Made by a program: the position numbers and the translations under genes. The notes under the pieces were generated by a model. The model had not been told where the DNA came from and ran no database searches. It worked only from the letters and a program-made list of their open reading frames with translations. A stretch of DNA of 64,000 bases from Crossiella cryophila (GTDB taxonomy: Bacteria > Actinomycetota > Actinomycetes > Mycobacteriales > Pseudonocardiaceae): contig NZ_JACHMH010000001.1 of NCBI RefSeq assembly GCF_014204915.1, positions 8,147,501 to 8,211,500 on the forward strand, given 5' to 3'. Below, one piece after another: positions 17,400-24,098 of this stretch (position 1 is its first letter; every line of letters starts with the position of its first letter).

Positions 17400-18185
17400 T
17401 CAGCCGCGGGCCGCGGCCGACTCGGACTGATAGGCGTGCCAGGCCGCGGACAGGTAGGCCGACGGGGGCCTCCCGGCCCGGCCCAGCGCGCGTTCCAGCA
17501 CCGGGGACACCGAGCGGCGGGCCTTGGCCGAGCCCCAGGCCAGGTGGTGGCCGAGGCGTTCCCCGGCCGGGGAGTCGATCCCGGCCCGCCGCAGGGCGTG
17601 CAGGTATGCCTCTTCGGGGAGGTAGACGTGCCTGCGGGGCGCCTCGGCGATCCCGGCCAGCAGCGCGATCGCCGCGGGCACGCCGAGCACCTCAGGGCCG
17701 GTCACCTCGTAGGCCCTGCCGCCCCGCCTGGCCGGGTCGGCGGCCAGCACGGCGATGAGTTCGGCCAGGTCAGCGGCGTCCAGCCAGGCCGTGCCCGCCG
17801 GTTCGCAGGTGCTGTAGAGGGTGCCCTCGACGGTGCCGTGCACGCAGGCCCTGACCAGGTCCTGGCCGAGCAGGGCGCAGCGCAGCACCACGGTGTCCAC
17901 GGCCCCGGCCAGGGCGGCCGCCTCGGCCTGGGCCTGCACCGCCGGGAAGGTGCCTGCCGGGGCCAGCTCGGCCGCGCGCGGGGAGAGCACCACCCGGGGC
18001 AGGGCCGGGTCAATGGCCGCAACCTGCAACCGGAGGTCTTCCTGATTCAGCGAACCGGCGTCCACGACGGCCAGCCCGGCCGCGGCGGGGGTGTCCACGC
18101 AGGTCGTGCCAGCCGCCTCGGCCAGCGCCCGCCGGAGCAGCACCCGGTCGCCGGCATAAAATATGGCAGTTCTATTCTCTGCCAT
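17400..18185 (-). CDS. NmrA/SDR-like protein of the LAP operon, function unknown
   Basis: 261 residues from the ATG giving MAENRTAIFYAGDRV, preceded by GAGGGGG; a longer frame runs upstream to 18653 across the control region and precursor but has no support. The layout resembles NmrA-like atypical short-chain dehydrogenases (VVLRCALLGQDLVRACVHG; AWLDAADLAELIAVLAADPARRGGRAYEVTGPE), but the N-terminal glycine-rich NAD(P) loop is missing. It is the first gene of the leftward LAP operon, 32 nt before the C protein. It may be a scaffold or regulator rather than an oxidoreductase (inference). Confidence 0.65.
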   Translation of the reverse strand: MAENRTAIFYAGDRVLLRRALAEAAGTTCVDTPAAAGLAVVDAGSLNQEDLRLQVAAIDPALPRVVLSPRAAELAPAGTFPAVQAQAEAAALAGAVDTVVLRCALLGQDLVRACVHGTVEGTLYSTCEPAGTAWLDAADLAELIAVLAADPARRGGRAYEVTGPEVLGVPAAIALLAGIAEAPRRHVYLPEEAYLHALRRAGIDSPAGERLGHHLAWGSAKARRSVSPVLERALGRAGRPPSAYLSAAWHAYQSESAAARG

Positions 18186-18441
18186 GGCCCCCTCAATTCT
18201 TCCGGCCAGAATTGGCGATGGCGCAAACCTAGACGAAATGACTGTCGGCGAACAACAGAGCATGAGACATTGCGTGTCAACCGATAGGGGTACACGGGCC
18301 TCCACCGAAAGACAGCGATCGACCCGTCGAAAGTGGACTCTTTCCGCACCCCAACAGATGTCTTGCCCTATTCCACCCGGTTGCGGATATGGTCTGCACC
18401 GCAATACCGGCGCACTTTCTTCACCACTGGAGGGAACTGTC
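18186..18441. promoter_or_regulatory. Divergent control region of the LAP cluster
   Basis: These 256 bp separate the start of the leftward operon (18185) from the rightward precursor gene (18442). The stretch is visibly more AT-rich than its surroundings. Promoters for both directions must lie here, but I cannot place -10/-35 boxes with confidence. The regulator encoded at 19468 is the obvious candidate to act here. Confidence 0.6.
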
Positions 18442-18576
18442 ATGCAGGAACTTCTGAACAAGGTCGAGATCCCCTCGATCACCATCACCACGCACGGCCA
18501 GGAGTCGAACCTGTTCGAGCCGACGGCGGCCCGTTGTACCTCGACGATCCCGTGCTGCTGCTGCAGCGGCGGCTGA
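18442..18576 (+). CDS. LAP precursor peptide, plantazolicin type
   Basis: 44 residues; the ATG lies 6 nt after GGAGGGA. The leader (1-30) ends HGQESNLFEPTAA and the core (31-44) is RCTSTIPCCCCSGG. From memory the plantazolicin precursor has HGEGQHLFEPMAA followed by RCTCTTIISSSSTF: the leader end matches at HG, LFEP and AA, cleavage would fall before Arg, and both cores are 14 residues. Cyclisable residues are Cys2, Thr3, Ser4, Thr5 and Cys8-Cys11 plus Ser12, giving two azole blocks separated by Ile-Pro. C, D, B, E and methyltransferase genes surround it. The gene is inside a longer open frame from 18163 that has no other support. Confidence 0.93.
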   Translation: MQELLNKVEIPSITITTHGQESNLFEPTAARCTSTIPCCCCSGG

Positions 18577-18585
18577 TCTCCACCT

Positions 18586-18610
18586 GATCGGCCGCTTTCC
18601 CAGGCCGATC
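18586..18610 (+). terminator. First hairpin after the LAP precursor
   Basis: GATCGGCC (18586-18593) pairs perfectly with GGCCGATC (18603-18610) across a 9-nt loop, starting 10 nt after the precursor stop. It could attenuate transcription or protect the 3' end of the precursor mRNA. There is no T-tract. Confidence 0.55.
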
Positions 18611-18624
18611 GGCGGGTACACTCC

Positions 18625-18654
18625 GGTGGCGGCGGAAGCAGTTCCGCCGCCACC
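18625..18654 (+). terminator. Second, strong hairpin after the LAP precursor
   Basis: GGTGGCGGCGGAA (18625-18637) pairs perfectly with TTCCGCCGCCACC (18642-18654) over a GCAG loop: 13 pairs. It lies between the precursor and the methyltransferase gene, so it probably makes precursor transcripts much more abundant than the downstream message (inference). Confidence 0.7.
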
Positions 18655-18684
18655 GTTCACGGACTCCTGGGGGGAGTACGCGGC

Positions 18685-19452
18685 ATGCTCAGTCATACTC
18701 GGACGCCGTCGTCAATTGCCGGGCGCGCAGGCCATCGGCGGCACGCCCAACGCTGGTTCACCGATCCCGGTCTATCCCCGGTCAGCACCACCTATGACCA
18801 ACGCGAAACAATGATCTCGGCATGTGTCGCGCTGTCCGTCGGCATTTCCGAACTCGGCCGCACACCGGACCGGGTCCTGGACGTCGGCTGCGGCGGCGGA
18901 ACAATGCTGGAAATCGCGGCCAAACAACTCCCGGACAGCGCTTTGTTCGGCCTCGACCCGCACCGCCCCTCGATCGAGGCGGCCCGGACCCGGCTGGCCG
19001 ACACCGGCGCGGAACTGTTCGCCCTGGCCGCCGGTGAGCTGCCCGGTTCGGCCGCGGCCGCCCGGATCGGCCAGGCCGACCTGGTCCTGGTGCACCTGTG
19101 CCTCGGCCTGTGGACCGATCCGGTGACCGAACTCGCCGCCGTGCTGGACCTCCTGGCCCCCGGCGGCCTCTGCTACGTCGTCGACCTGATCCGGCCGGCC
19201 GCACTGGACCCGGCGACCCTGGATCCGTTCCTGGCCGCGGCCGCCACCGAGGCCGAACGGGACTACCTGCGTGACCAGGTGACCGCCTCGCTCTCCGCCA
19301 CCGAGGCCGCGGAACTGGCCGAACAGCTCACCGCGGTCGCCGGGGTCACCGCGGAGATCCGCACCGGCGACTTCAACGGCTTCGCCACCGGCGATCCGGC
19401 CACCGCCATCGCGCTGCACCTGCTGCTGCGCCGAAGTGCCGGACCCGCCTGA
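18685..19452 (+). CDS. SAM-dependent methyltransferase, candidate N-alpha-methylase of the LAP
   Basis: 255 residues; the ATG follows GGGGGGAG. Class I methyltransferase motif I is VLDVGCGGGTMLEI near residue 67, the acidic end of strand 2 is LFGLDPHRPS near 90, and the post-I region is ADLVLVHLCLGLW near 132. The plantazolicin cluster encodes a methyltransferase of similar size (L) that dimethylates the alpha-amino group of the N-terminal Arg after leader removal. The core here also begins with Arg, so the same role is likely. It lies 108 nt downstream of the precursor gene, past two hairpins. Confidence 0.85.
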   Translation: MLSHTRTPSSIAGRAGHRRHAQRWFTDPGLSPVSTTYDQRETMISACVALSVGISELGRTPDRVLDVGCGGGTMLEIAAKQLPDSALFGLDPHRPSIEAARTRLADTGAELFALAAGELPGSAAAARIGQADLVLVHLCLGLWTDPVTELAAVLDLLAPGGLCYVVDLIRPAALDPATLDPFLAAAATEAERDYLRDQVTASLSATEAAELAEQLTAVAGVTAEIRTGDFNGFATGDPATAIALHLLLRRSAGPA

Positions 19453-19467
19453 CCGGGCGCGACAGCC

Positions 19468-20121
19468 ATGGACCTGAACGAACCCGGCCCCCGGCCCCGC
19501 CGGGTGGTCGTACTGGACCGGCGGGTGGTGGTCTGCCTCGGCCTGGCCGCGGTGATCCTGGAATGCCCCAACCTCCTGGTCGTGGGCAAGGTGACCGAGG
19601 ACCAGCGCGCCCTGACCGAGATCGAGCGCCTGCGACCCGACCTGGTGCTGGCCAGCGCGGCCCTGTGCACCAGGGTCGACCTGCTCAGCGCGGTGACCAC
19701 GCTGCGGCACCAGCCCAAGGTGCTGGTGCTGACCGAGACCGAGGACAGCGCCTTCGTGCTGCAGGCCCTGCTCGCCGGGGCGAACGGATGTGTGTCCCTG
19801 CACGCGCCACCACGGGACATCGTGCAGGCCATGCGCGCGGCGGTGAGCGGGCAGACCCCGCTCACCGCCGCGGTGGCCGCCCGGATGGCGATGGCCGCCC
19901 GGACCCCTCGACGCACGGTGCCGTTGAGCCTGCGCGAGATCGACGTGCTCCGGCACGCCGCCGCCGGACACACCAACGCCCAGATCGCCAAAGGACTCGC
20001 GGTGAGCGAGGCGACCGTGAAGACCTACTGGCGGCGCATCTTCAAAAAACTCTCCGCCCAGGACCGCACCTCCGCGGTGACCATCGCCCTACGCCAGAAC
20101 AGCATCGCCCTGGAGGACTGA
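19468..20121 (+). CDS. LuxR-type regulator with degenerate receiver, candidate LAP cluster regulator
   Basis: 217 residues, 15 nt after the methyltransferase. The C-terminal helix-turn-helix is intact (LSLREIDVLRHAAAGHTNAQIAKGL; ATVKTYWRRIFKKLSAQDRTSAV). The N-terminal half aligns with a receiver, but the acidic pocket reads VVVLDRRVV and the phospho-acceptor position reads DLVLASAAL instead of the usual DLVLMDLRMP, so the Asp is missing. The switch Thr (LVLTETED) remains. It is therefore unlikely to be phosphorylated; such atypical regulators can respond to small molecules, often pathway products. Repeat cluster B begins 9 nt after the stop. Confidence 0.85.
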   Translation: MDLNEPGPRPRRVVVLDRRVVVCLGLAAVILECPNLLVVGKVTEDQRALTEIERLRPDLVLASAALCTRVDLLSAVTTLRHQPKVLVLTETEDSAFVLQALLAGANGCVSLHAPPRDIVQAMRAAVSGQTPLTAAVAARMAMAARTPRRTVPLSLREIDVLRHAAAGHTNAQIAKGLAVSEATVKTYWRRIFKKLSAQDRTSAVTIALRQNSIALED

Positions 20122-20129
20122 CCCACACC

Positions 20130-20272
20130 GTGTTGGCCGTTCTCGTACGGTGTGTTGGCCGAACTGGACGGTGTCTTGGCCGTTATGGACGGGGTGTTGG
20201 CCGAGGGGCGTACCAGTTCGGCCAACACTGTGTACGACAACGGCCAACACGGCGTACAAGAACGGCCAACAC
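20130..20272. repeat. Repeat cluster B: four direct then three inverted 21-22 bp units
   Basis: Direct units start at 20130, 20152, 20173 and 20194; inverted units end in CGGCCAACAC at 20228, 20250 and 20272. The first unit is identical to the first unit of cluster A. The cluster lies between the 3' ends of the LAP regulator and the convergent VOC gene and can form a long stem in RNA from either strand. Confidence 0.85.
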
Positions 20273-20308
20273 ACCGGCGGATCGCGGACCGGGGTGCTGG
20301 CCGCCTGC

Positions 20309-20698
20309 CTAGCGGGCGGCGAAGAGGTCCACGCCGTTGCCGTCGGGGTCCAGTACGACCGCGTAGCGCTGGCCCCAGAACGCGTCGAAGGGCGCCAGTT
20401 CACTGTGGTGGCCCAGGCCGACCAGGTGCTCGTGCAGCGTGTCCACCTCGGCCGGGCCGTCGACCTCGAAAGCCAGGCTCAGCCTGCCGCCGGGGGCCCG
20501 CGGGGTGAAGTCCGGGGTGAACGAGGCGATGGTCGCCTCGGTGTCCCAGGCCAGCTTCACCCCGCCCGGCAGCACGTGCTCCACATGCCCCTCGGCATCG
20601 GCCGCGGCGGGCAGGTCCAGGCCCAGCTCCCGGTAGAACGCCAGCGACCTGGCCATGTCCGCGACCACGATGCCGATCACGGCGAAACGTGCCTTCAT
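20309..20698 (-). CDS. VOC-family (glyoxalase/bleomycin-resistance-like) protein
   Basis: 129 residues from MKARFAVIGIVVADMARSLAFYRELGL, with a perfect AAGGAGGAAC site upstream. It has the paired beta-alpha-beta-beta-beta modules of vicinal-oxygen-chelate proteins: the ADMARSLAFYRELG opening, HVLPGGVKLAWDTEA, and the C-terminal RYAVVLDPDGNGVDLFA. The family includes metal-dependent lyases, dioxygenases and drug-binding resistance proteins. It is divergent from an AraC-type regulator across 85 nt, a frequent pairing, and I infer control by that regulator. Substrate unknown. Confidence 0.88.
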   Translation of the reverse strand: MKARFAVIGIVVADMARSLAFYRELGLDLPAAADAEGHVEHVLPGGVKLAWDTEATIASFTPDFTPRAPGGRLSLAFEVDGPAEVDTLHEHLVGLGHHSELAPFDAFWGQRYAVVLDPDGNGVDLFAAR

Positions 20699-20783
20699 CC
20701 GTTCCTCCTTCAACGTCGGCCCCACGCTAGGCGGCCCGGCGGGTTACCGTCTTGAACGAAACGGCCACTGTGGAGGGCGGGCG
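20699..20783. promoter_or_regulatory. Divergent promoter region of the VOC and AraC genes
   Basis: This 85-nt gap must hold start signals for both divergent genes. Ribosome-binding sites lie at each edge (AAGGAGGAAC for the VOC gene, GGAGGG for the regulator). The middle contains CCACTGTGG, a core copy of the palindrome that recurs across the window. Confidence 0.5.
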
Positions 20784-21494
20784 ATGAGCGGATACCGGGA
20801 GTACCACCCGGCCGCCGCGCTGCGCGCGCACGCGAGCTGCCTGTGGACCGACCACGGCCCGAGACCGCGCGTCCAGCGGGTGGTCCCGGACGGCTGCCTC
20901 GACCTGCTGTGGCTGGACGGTCGCCTGGTGGTCACCGGCCCGGACACCGCCTGGCGGCTGGCCCGGCTGCGCCCCGGCGGACTGCTGGTGGGACTGCGGC
21001 TGCGGCCGGGGGCCGGTTCGCTGCTGCTCGGGAAAATACCGGCCGAACAGTTGCGCGATCGGACCGTGGACGTCGAGGATCTGTGGGGAGTCCGCGGACT
21101 GGCCGAACAGTTCGACGGATCACCCGATGTGCCGACCATCGGCGGACTGGTGCAGCGGATCGCCACCGGACGGCTCGCACACTGCGGTGAACTGGATCCG
21201 ATCGTGATGACAGCCAGCCGGGCTCTTGACGTGCCCACGCCATTATCGGTAATGGCGCTGGCCGACCGGCTCGGCGTGTCCGAACGAAGCCTGCGGCGAA
21301 GGATCACCGCCGCGGTCGGATACGGTCCGAAAACACTCGCGCGAATCCTGCGCTTCCAGCGAGTTCTGCGCGACAACCAGGGCAACCTGGCCGATCTGGC
21401 CGCCGCGCACGGGTACGCCGACCAGGCCCACCTCAGCCGCGAGTTCAGCCGGCTGGCCGGACATCCGCCCAGCTCAGGCCGGACGGTAGCGTGA
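20784..21494 (+). CDS. AraC-family transcriptional regulator
   Basis: 236 residues from MSGYREYHPAAALRAHASC, ATG 6 nt after GGAGGG. The N-terminal domain is the DUF6597-like type (CLWTDHGPRPRVQRVVPDGCLDLLW, then GLRLRPGAGSLLLGKIPAEQLRDRTVDVEDLWG). The C-terminal part has two helix-turn-helix motifs: VMALADRLGVSERSLRRRITAAVGYGPKTLARILRFQRV and LADLAAAHGYADQAHLSREFSRLAGHPPS. It probably controls the divergent VOC gene. Effector unknown. Confidence 0.9.
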   Translation: MSGYREYHPAAALRAHASCLWTDHGPRPRVQRVVPDGCLDLLWLDGRLVVTGPDTAWRLARLRPGGLLVGLRLRPGAGSLLLGKIPAEQLRDRTVDVEDLWGVRGLAEQFDGSPDVPTIGGLVQRIATGRLAHCGELDPIVMTASRALDVPTPLSVMALADRLGVSERSLRRRITAAVGYGPKTLARILRFQRVLRDNQGNLADLAAAHGYADQAHLSREFSRLAGHPPSSGRTVA

Positions 21495-21689
21495 TCGACA
21501 CCCGGTGTGCCCGAAGTGCGCGGGACCCTGCCGGAAATGCCCTATCGGGCAACAAGTTTCGCGTCACATCGGTGAATCGGCGTGCCGTTCGTGGCCGCCC
21601 CGGTGTGGTTTCTGCCAGAATGGTGTCATCTCCCCGATCTCGGGAGCACCTGCCCGCAGGTGGGAACGGTAACTGAGAGAGTTGATCCA

Positions 21690-22154
21690 GTGACCTTTGA
21701 TGCCGAGACCGTTGTGGCATGGGCTGAACTGCCCACCGCGGAACTCCGTGTGAATGCCCAGCGCCTCGCCGCGGCCCGTCTTCCGGCGAACCATCCGCTG
21801 TGGACGGTCATCCGGGAGCGCCCCGCCCTGGCGGCCAAGCTGCGCAGCGCCTTCTCCGGTCTGCTAGTCACGATCAAGGGCAGCCGGGACGAGCACATGC
21901 TGCGACTGTGGATCACCGCCGCGCGCAACGCGATCGACGCGAAATCCGCTCCGGCGCCGGAGAAGAAGCCGGTCGCGGAGAAGAAGCCGGTGGCGGACAA
22001 GCCGGTCGTGGTCGCGCCGGTGCTGACCGAGCCCGCCCCGGTGGAACGGCCGCGGCAGTCCATGGTCTCCCAGCCGCAGTTCGCGCCGCCGCCCCCGGCC
22101 CAGTCCTCCCGCTCGGCCGCGCCGATCCCCCAGGTCGTCTTCCAGGAGCCCTAG
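21690..22154 (+). CDS. Unknown small protein with charged/proline-rich tail
   Basis: 154 residues from a GTG after GAGAGAG; the open frame continues upstream to 21582 without a better start. Residues 1-80 look like a compact helical domain (TVVAWAELPTAELRVNAQRLAA; LRLWITAARNAI). The remainder is a low-complexity Lys/Pro/Val/Ala stretch with the near repeat KKPVAEKKPVADKPV, then a Pro/Gln/Ser tail. I do not recognise the family. It lies just before two large methyltransferase genes on the same strand. Confidence 0.55.
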   Translation: MTFDAETVVAWAELPTAELRVNAQRLAAARLPANHPLWTVIRERPALAAKLRSAFSGLLVTIKGSRDEHMLRLWITAARNAIDAKSAPAPEKKPVAEKKPVADKPVVVAPVLTEPAPVERPRQSMVSQPQFAPPPPAQSSRSAAPIPQVVFQEP

Positions 22155-22263
22155 ACCTCGCAGTATCCACTGTGGACGGTTGGCACGACTCGATCGGGCG
22201 TAACCTGCCGCGACACGCCCCCGCAGATCGGGATCCCGCGAGTCGCGGTTGAGGATCGTGATC

Positions 22264-24093
22264 ATGCCGAGTCGTCGCCGCTGGATCGCCCGCCTGGCTC
22301 AGGCCGCCGTGGTCGGGCTGCTCGCCGCCGACACCGCACAACTGCGCCGCCGCCTGGCCGCGCTGCCGGTGCTCCGGGACCAGCCCGCCACCCCGGCCCT
22401 CGACGACGGGCGGGTGGCGGTCGCGCACGGGGTGCGGCTGGACCAGTCGACCCTGGCCGCCGCCGAGGCGTACCGGCAGCGCGAACAGCTCGCCGCGCTC
22501 GACCTGGTGCCCGCCGACCTGACCCTGGCCCAGGCCCTTGACCTGCTCCGGGACGTCGATCCGGCCACCTACCGAGGCAACCGGCTGGCCGGCGGGCGCA
22601 CCGCGGCGCACGCCATCGCCGCCGACCCCGGCCTGCTCGACCAGGTGGGCGTACCCGCTCGCCCGGACGGCGCCGACCTGGCCACCGCCGCGCTGGAGAT
22701 CAAACTGCGCGCCCCGGCCGACACCGCCTTCGCCGTCGCCCCCGGCCTGGCCGCCAGCGCCGAGGTGCGCGAACAGGACCCGGCGATCCAGCACGCCGTG
22801 CACGGCGCCGGCCTGGAACTGCACGTCATCCTGCGCGCCGCGGTGCTCACCGCACTGGCCGCCACCGCGCTGACCGGCCGCAGATGGGCCGCGGGTCTGC
22901 TGCTGGCCTGGTCGGCGCAACCCCTGGCGGTCTTCGCTGGCAGTCGCACGCTCAAGCCGGCCGACCTGGTGCGCGGCAGCCTGACCAGGGTGATCGCCGA
23001 ACCCGGCAGGCTGGTGCGCACGCTGACCGGCACCGCCGGGGTCCGCGCCCAGCGCGCCGCCGCGATCGAGACCAGCCGGATCGCCTACCGCGAGGACATG
23101 GCCGCCGGACTCGGCCGCTTCTTCGAGCCGCCCCGCCGGGACTGCCCGTGGTGCGGCGGCACCGAGTTGCGACGGCGACTGCTGGGCACCGACCTGCACA
23201 CGCACAAACCCGGCCGGTTCGTCCTGGACGAATGCGTCTCCTGCGGGCACGTCTTCCAGAACCCGCGGCTCAACGCGGCCGGACTGGAGTTCTACTACCG
23301 GGACGTCTACGACGGGTTCAACGAGCACGCCGTCCAGTCCGTCTTCGCCACCCGCCGGGCCTACTTCCTCAGCCAGGCCCGCGCGCTGTCCGGACACGCC
23401 AAACCCGAGCGCTGGCTGGACGTGGGCACCGGGCACGCGCACTTCTGCAACCAGGCCAAGGAGATCTGGCCGCAGACCAGCTTCGACGGCATCGACCTGA
23501 GCAGCGGAGTGGAACTGGCCCAGCGGCGCGGCCGGATCGACCGCGCCTACCGCGGCTTCTTCCCCGACCTGGCGCCCAGCATGGCAGGCGCCTACGACGC
23601 GGTCAGCATGTTCCACTACCTGGAACACGTCACCGACCCGGTGGCCGAACTGCGGGCCGCGCACACCGCGCTCAAACCCGGCGGCCACCTGGTGATCGAG
23701 GTGCCCGACCCGGAATGCCGGTTCAGCACCCTGCTCGGCCGCTACTGGGGCGGCTGGGTGCAGCCGCAGCACCTGAACATGTACCCGGTGGACAACCTGC
23801 GGGCCAAACTCGGTGAACTCGGTTTCACCGTGGTCGGCACCCAGCACCGCGAGGCGGGCGCGCCGGACCTGACGGTGGCCGCCTGGCTGCTGGCCAACCG
23901 GTTCGCGCCGCGCTCCAACCAGCCCTGGCACGACCGCGCGCCCGGCCTGCTCCAGCGGGCGGCCAGGGGCGCGGCGCTGACCGCGGCCGCCCCGCTGCTG
24001 CTGGCGGCGGTGATCGGCGACCGGCTCATCGAACCGGCCACCGAGAAGCTGCGGCTGTGCAACGGCTATCGCGTGATCGCCCGGCGGGACTGA
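22264..24093 (+). CDS. Large class I SAM-dependent methyltransferase (paralogue 2)
   Basis: 609 residues from MPSRRRWIARLAQ; an upstream in-frame ATG at 22249 is less likely. Architecture matches the protein at 5224 from end to end: hydrophobic N-terminal helix, the unrecognised domain containing AQALDLLRDVDPATYR, a membrane-like LLAWSAQPLAVFAGSRTLKPADL, Cys motif CPWCGG with CVSCGHVFQNPRL, motif I LDVGTGHAHFC near 385, SMFHYLEH, and an end YRVIARRD. The family may act on a lipid or membrane-bound substrate (inference). It is 5 nt upstream of a third paralogue. Confidence 0.8.
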   Translation: MPSRRRWIARLAQAAVVGLLAADTAQLRRRLAALPVLRDQPATPALDDGRVAVAHGVRLDQSTLAAAEAYRQREQLAALDLVPADLTLAQALDLLRDVDPATYRGNRLAGGRTAAHAIAADPGLLDQVGVPARPDGADLATAALEIKLRAPADTAFAVAPGLAASAEVREQDPAIQHAVHGAGLELHVILRAAVLTALAATALTGRRWAAGLLLAWSAQPLAVFAGSRTLKPADLVRGSLTRVIAEPGRLVRTLTGTAGVRAQRAAAIETSRIAYREDMAAGLGRFFEPPRRDCPWCGGTELRRRLLGTDLHTHKPGRFVLDECVSCGHVFQNPRLNAAGLEFYYRDVYDGFNEHAVQSVFATRRAYFLSQARALSGHAKPERWLDVGTGHAHFCNQAKEIWPQTSFDGIDLSSGVELAQRRGRIDRAYRGFFPDLAPSMAGAYDAVSMFHYLEHVTDPVAELRAAHTALKPGGHLVIEVPDPECRFSTLLGRYWGGWVQPQHLNMYPVDNLRAKLGELGFTVVGTQHREAGAPDLTVAAWLLANRFAPRSNQPWHDRAPGLLQRAARGAALTAAAPLLLAAVIGDRLIEPATEKLRLCNGYRVIARRD

Positions 24094-24098
24094 CCACA

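Noticed and set aside
18163-18576. A 137-residue plus-strand frame that includes the LAP precursor
   Set aside because: Only the last 44 residues have a ribosome-binding site and a precursor-like sequence; the upstream part covers the divergent control region.
11130-20151. Clusters A and B start exactly 9000 bp apart
   Set aside because: Other clusters show no such spacing; treated as coincidence.
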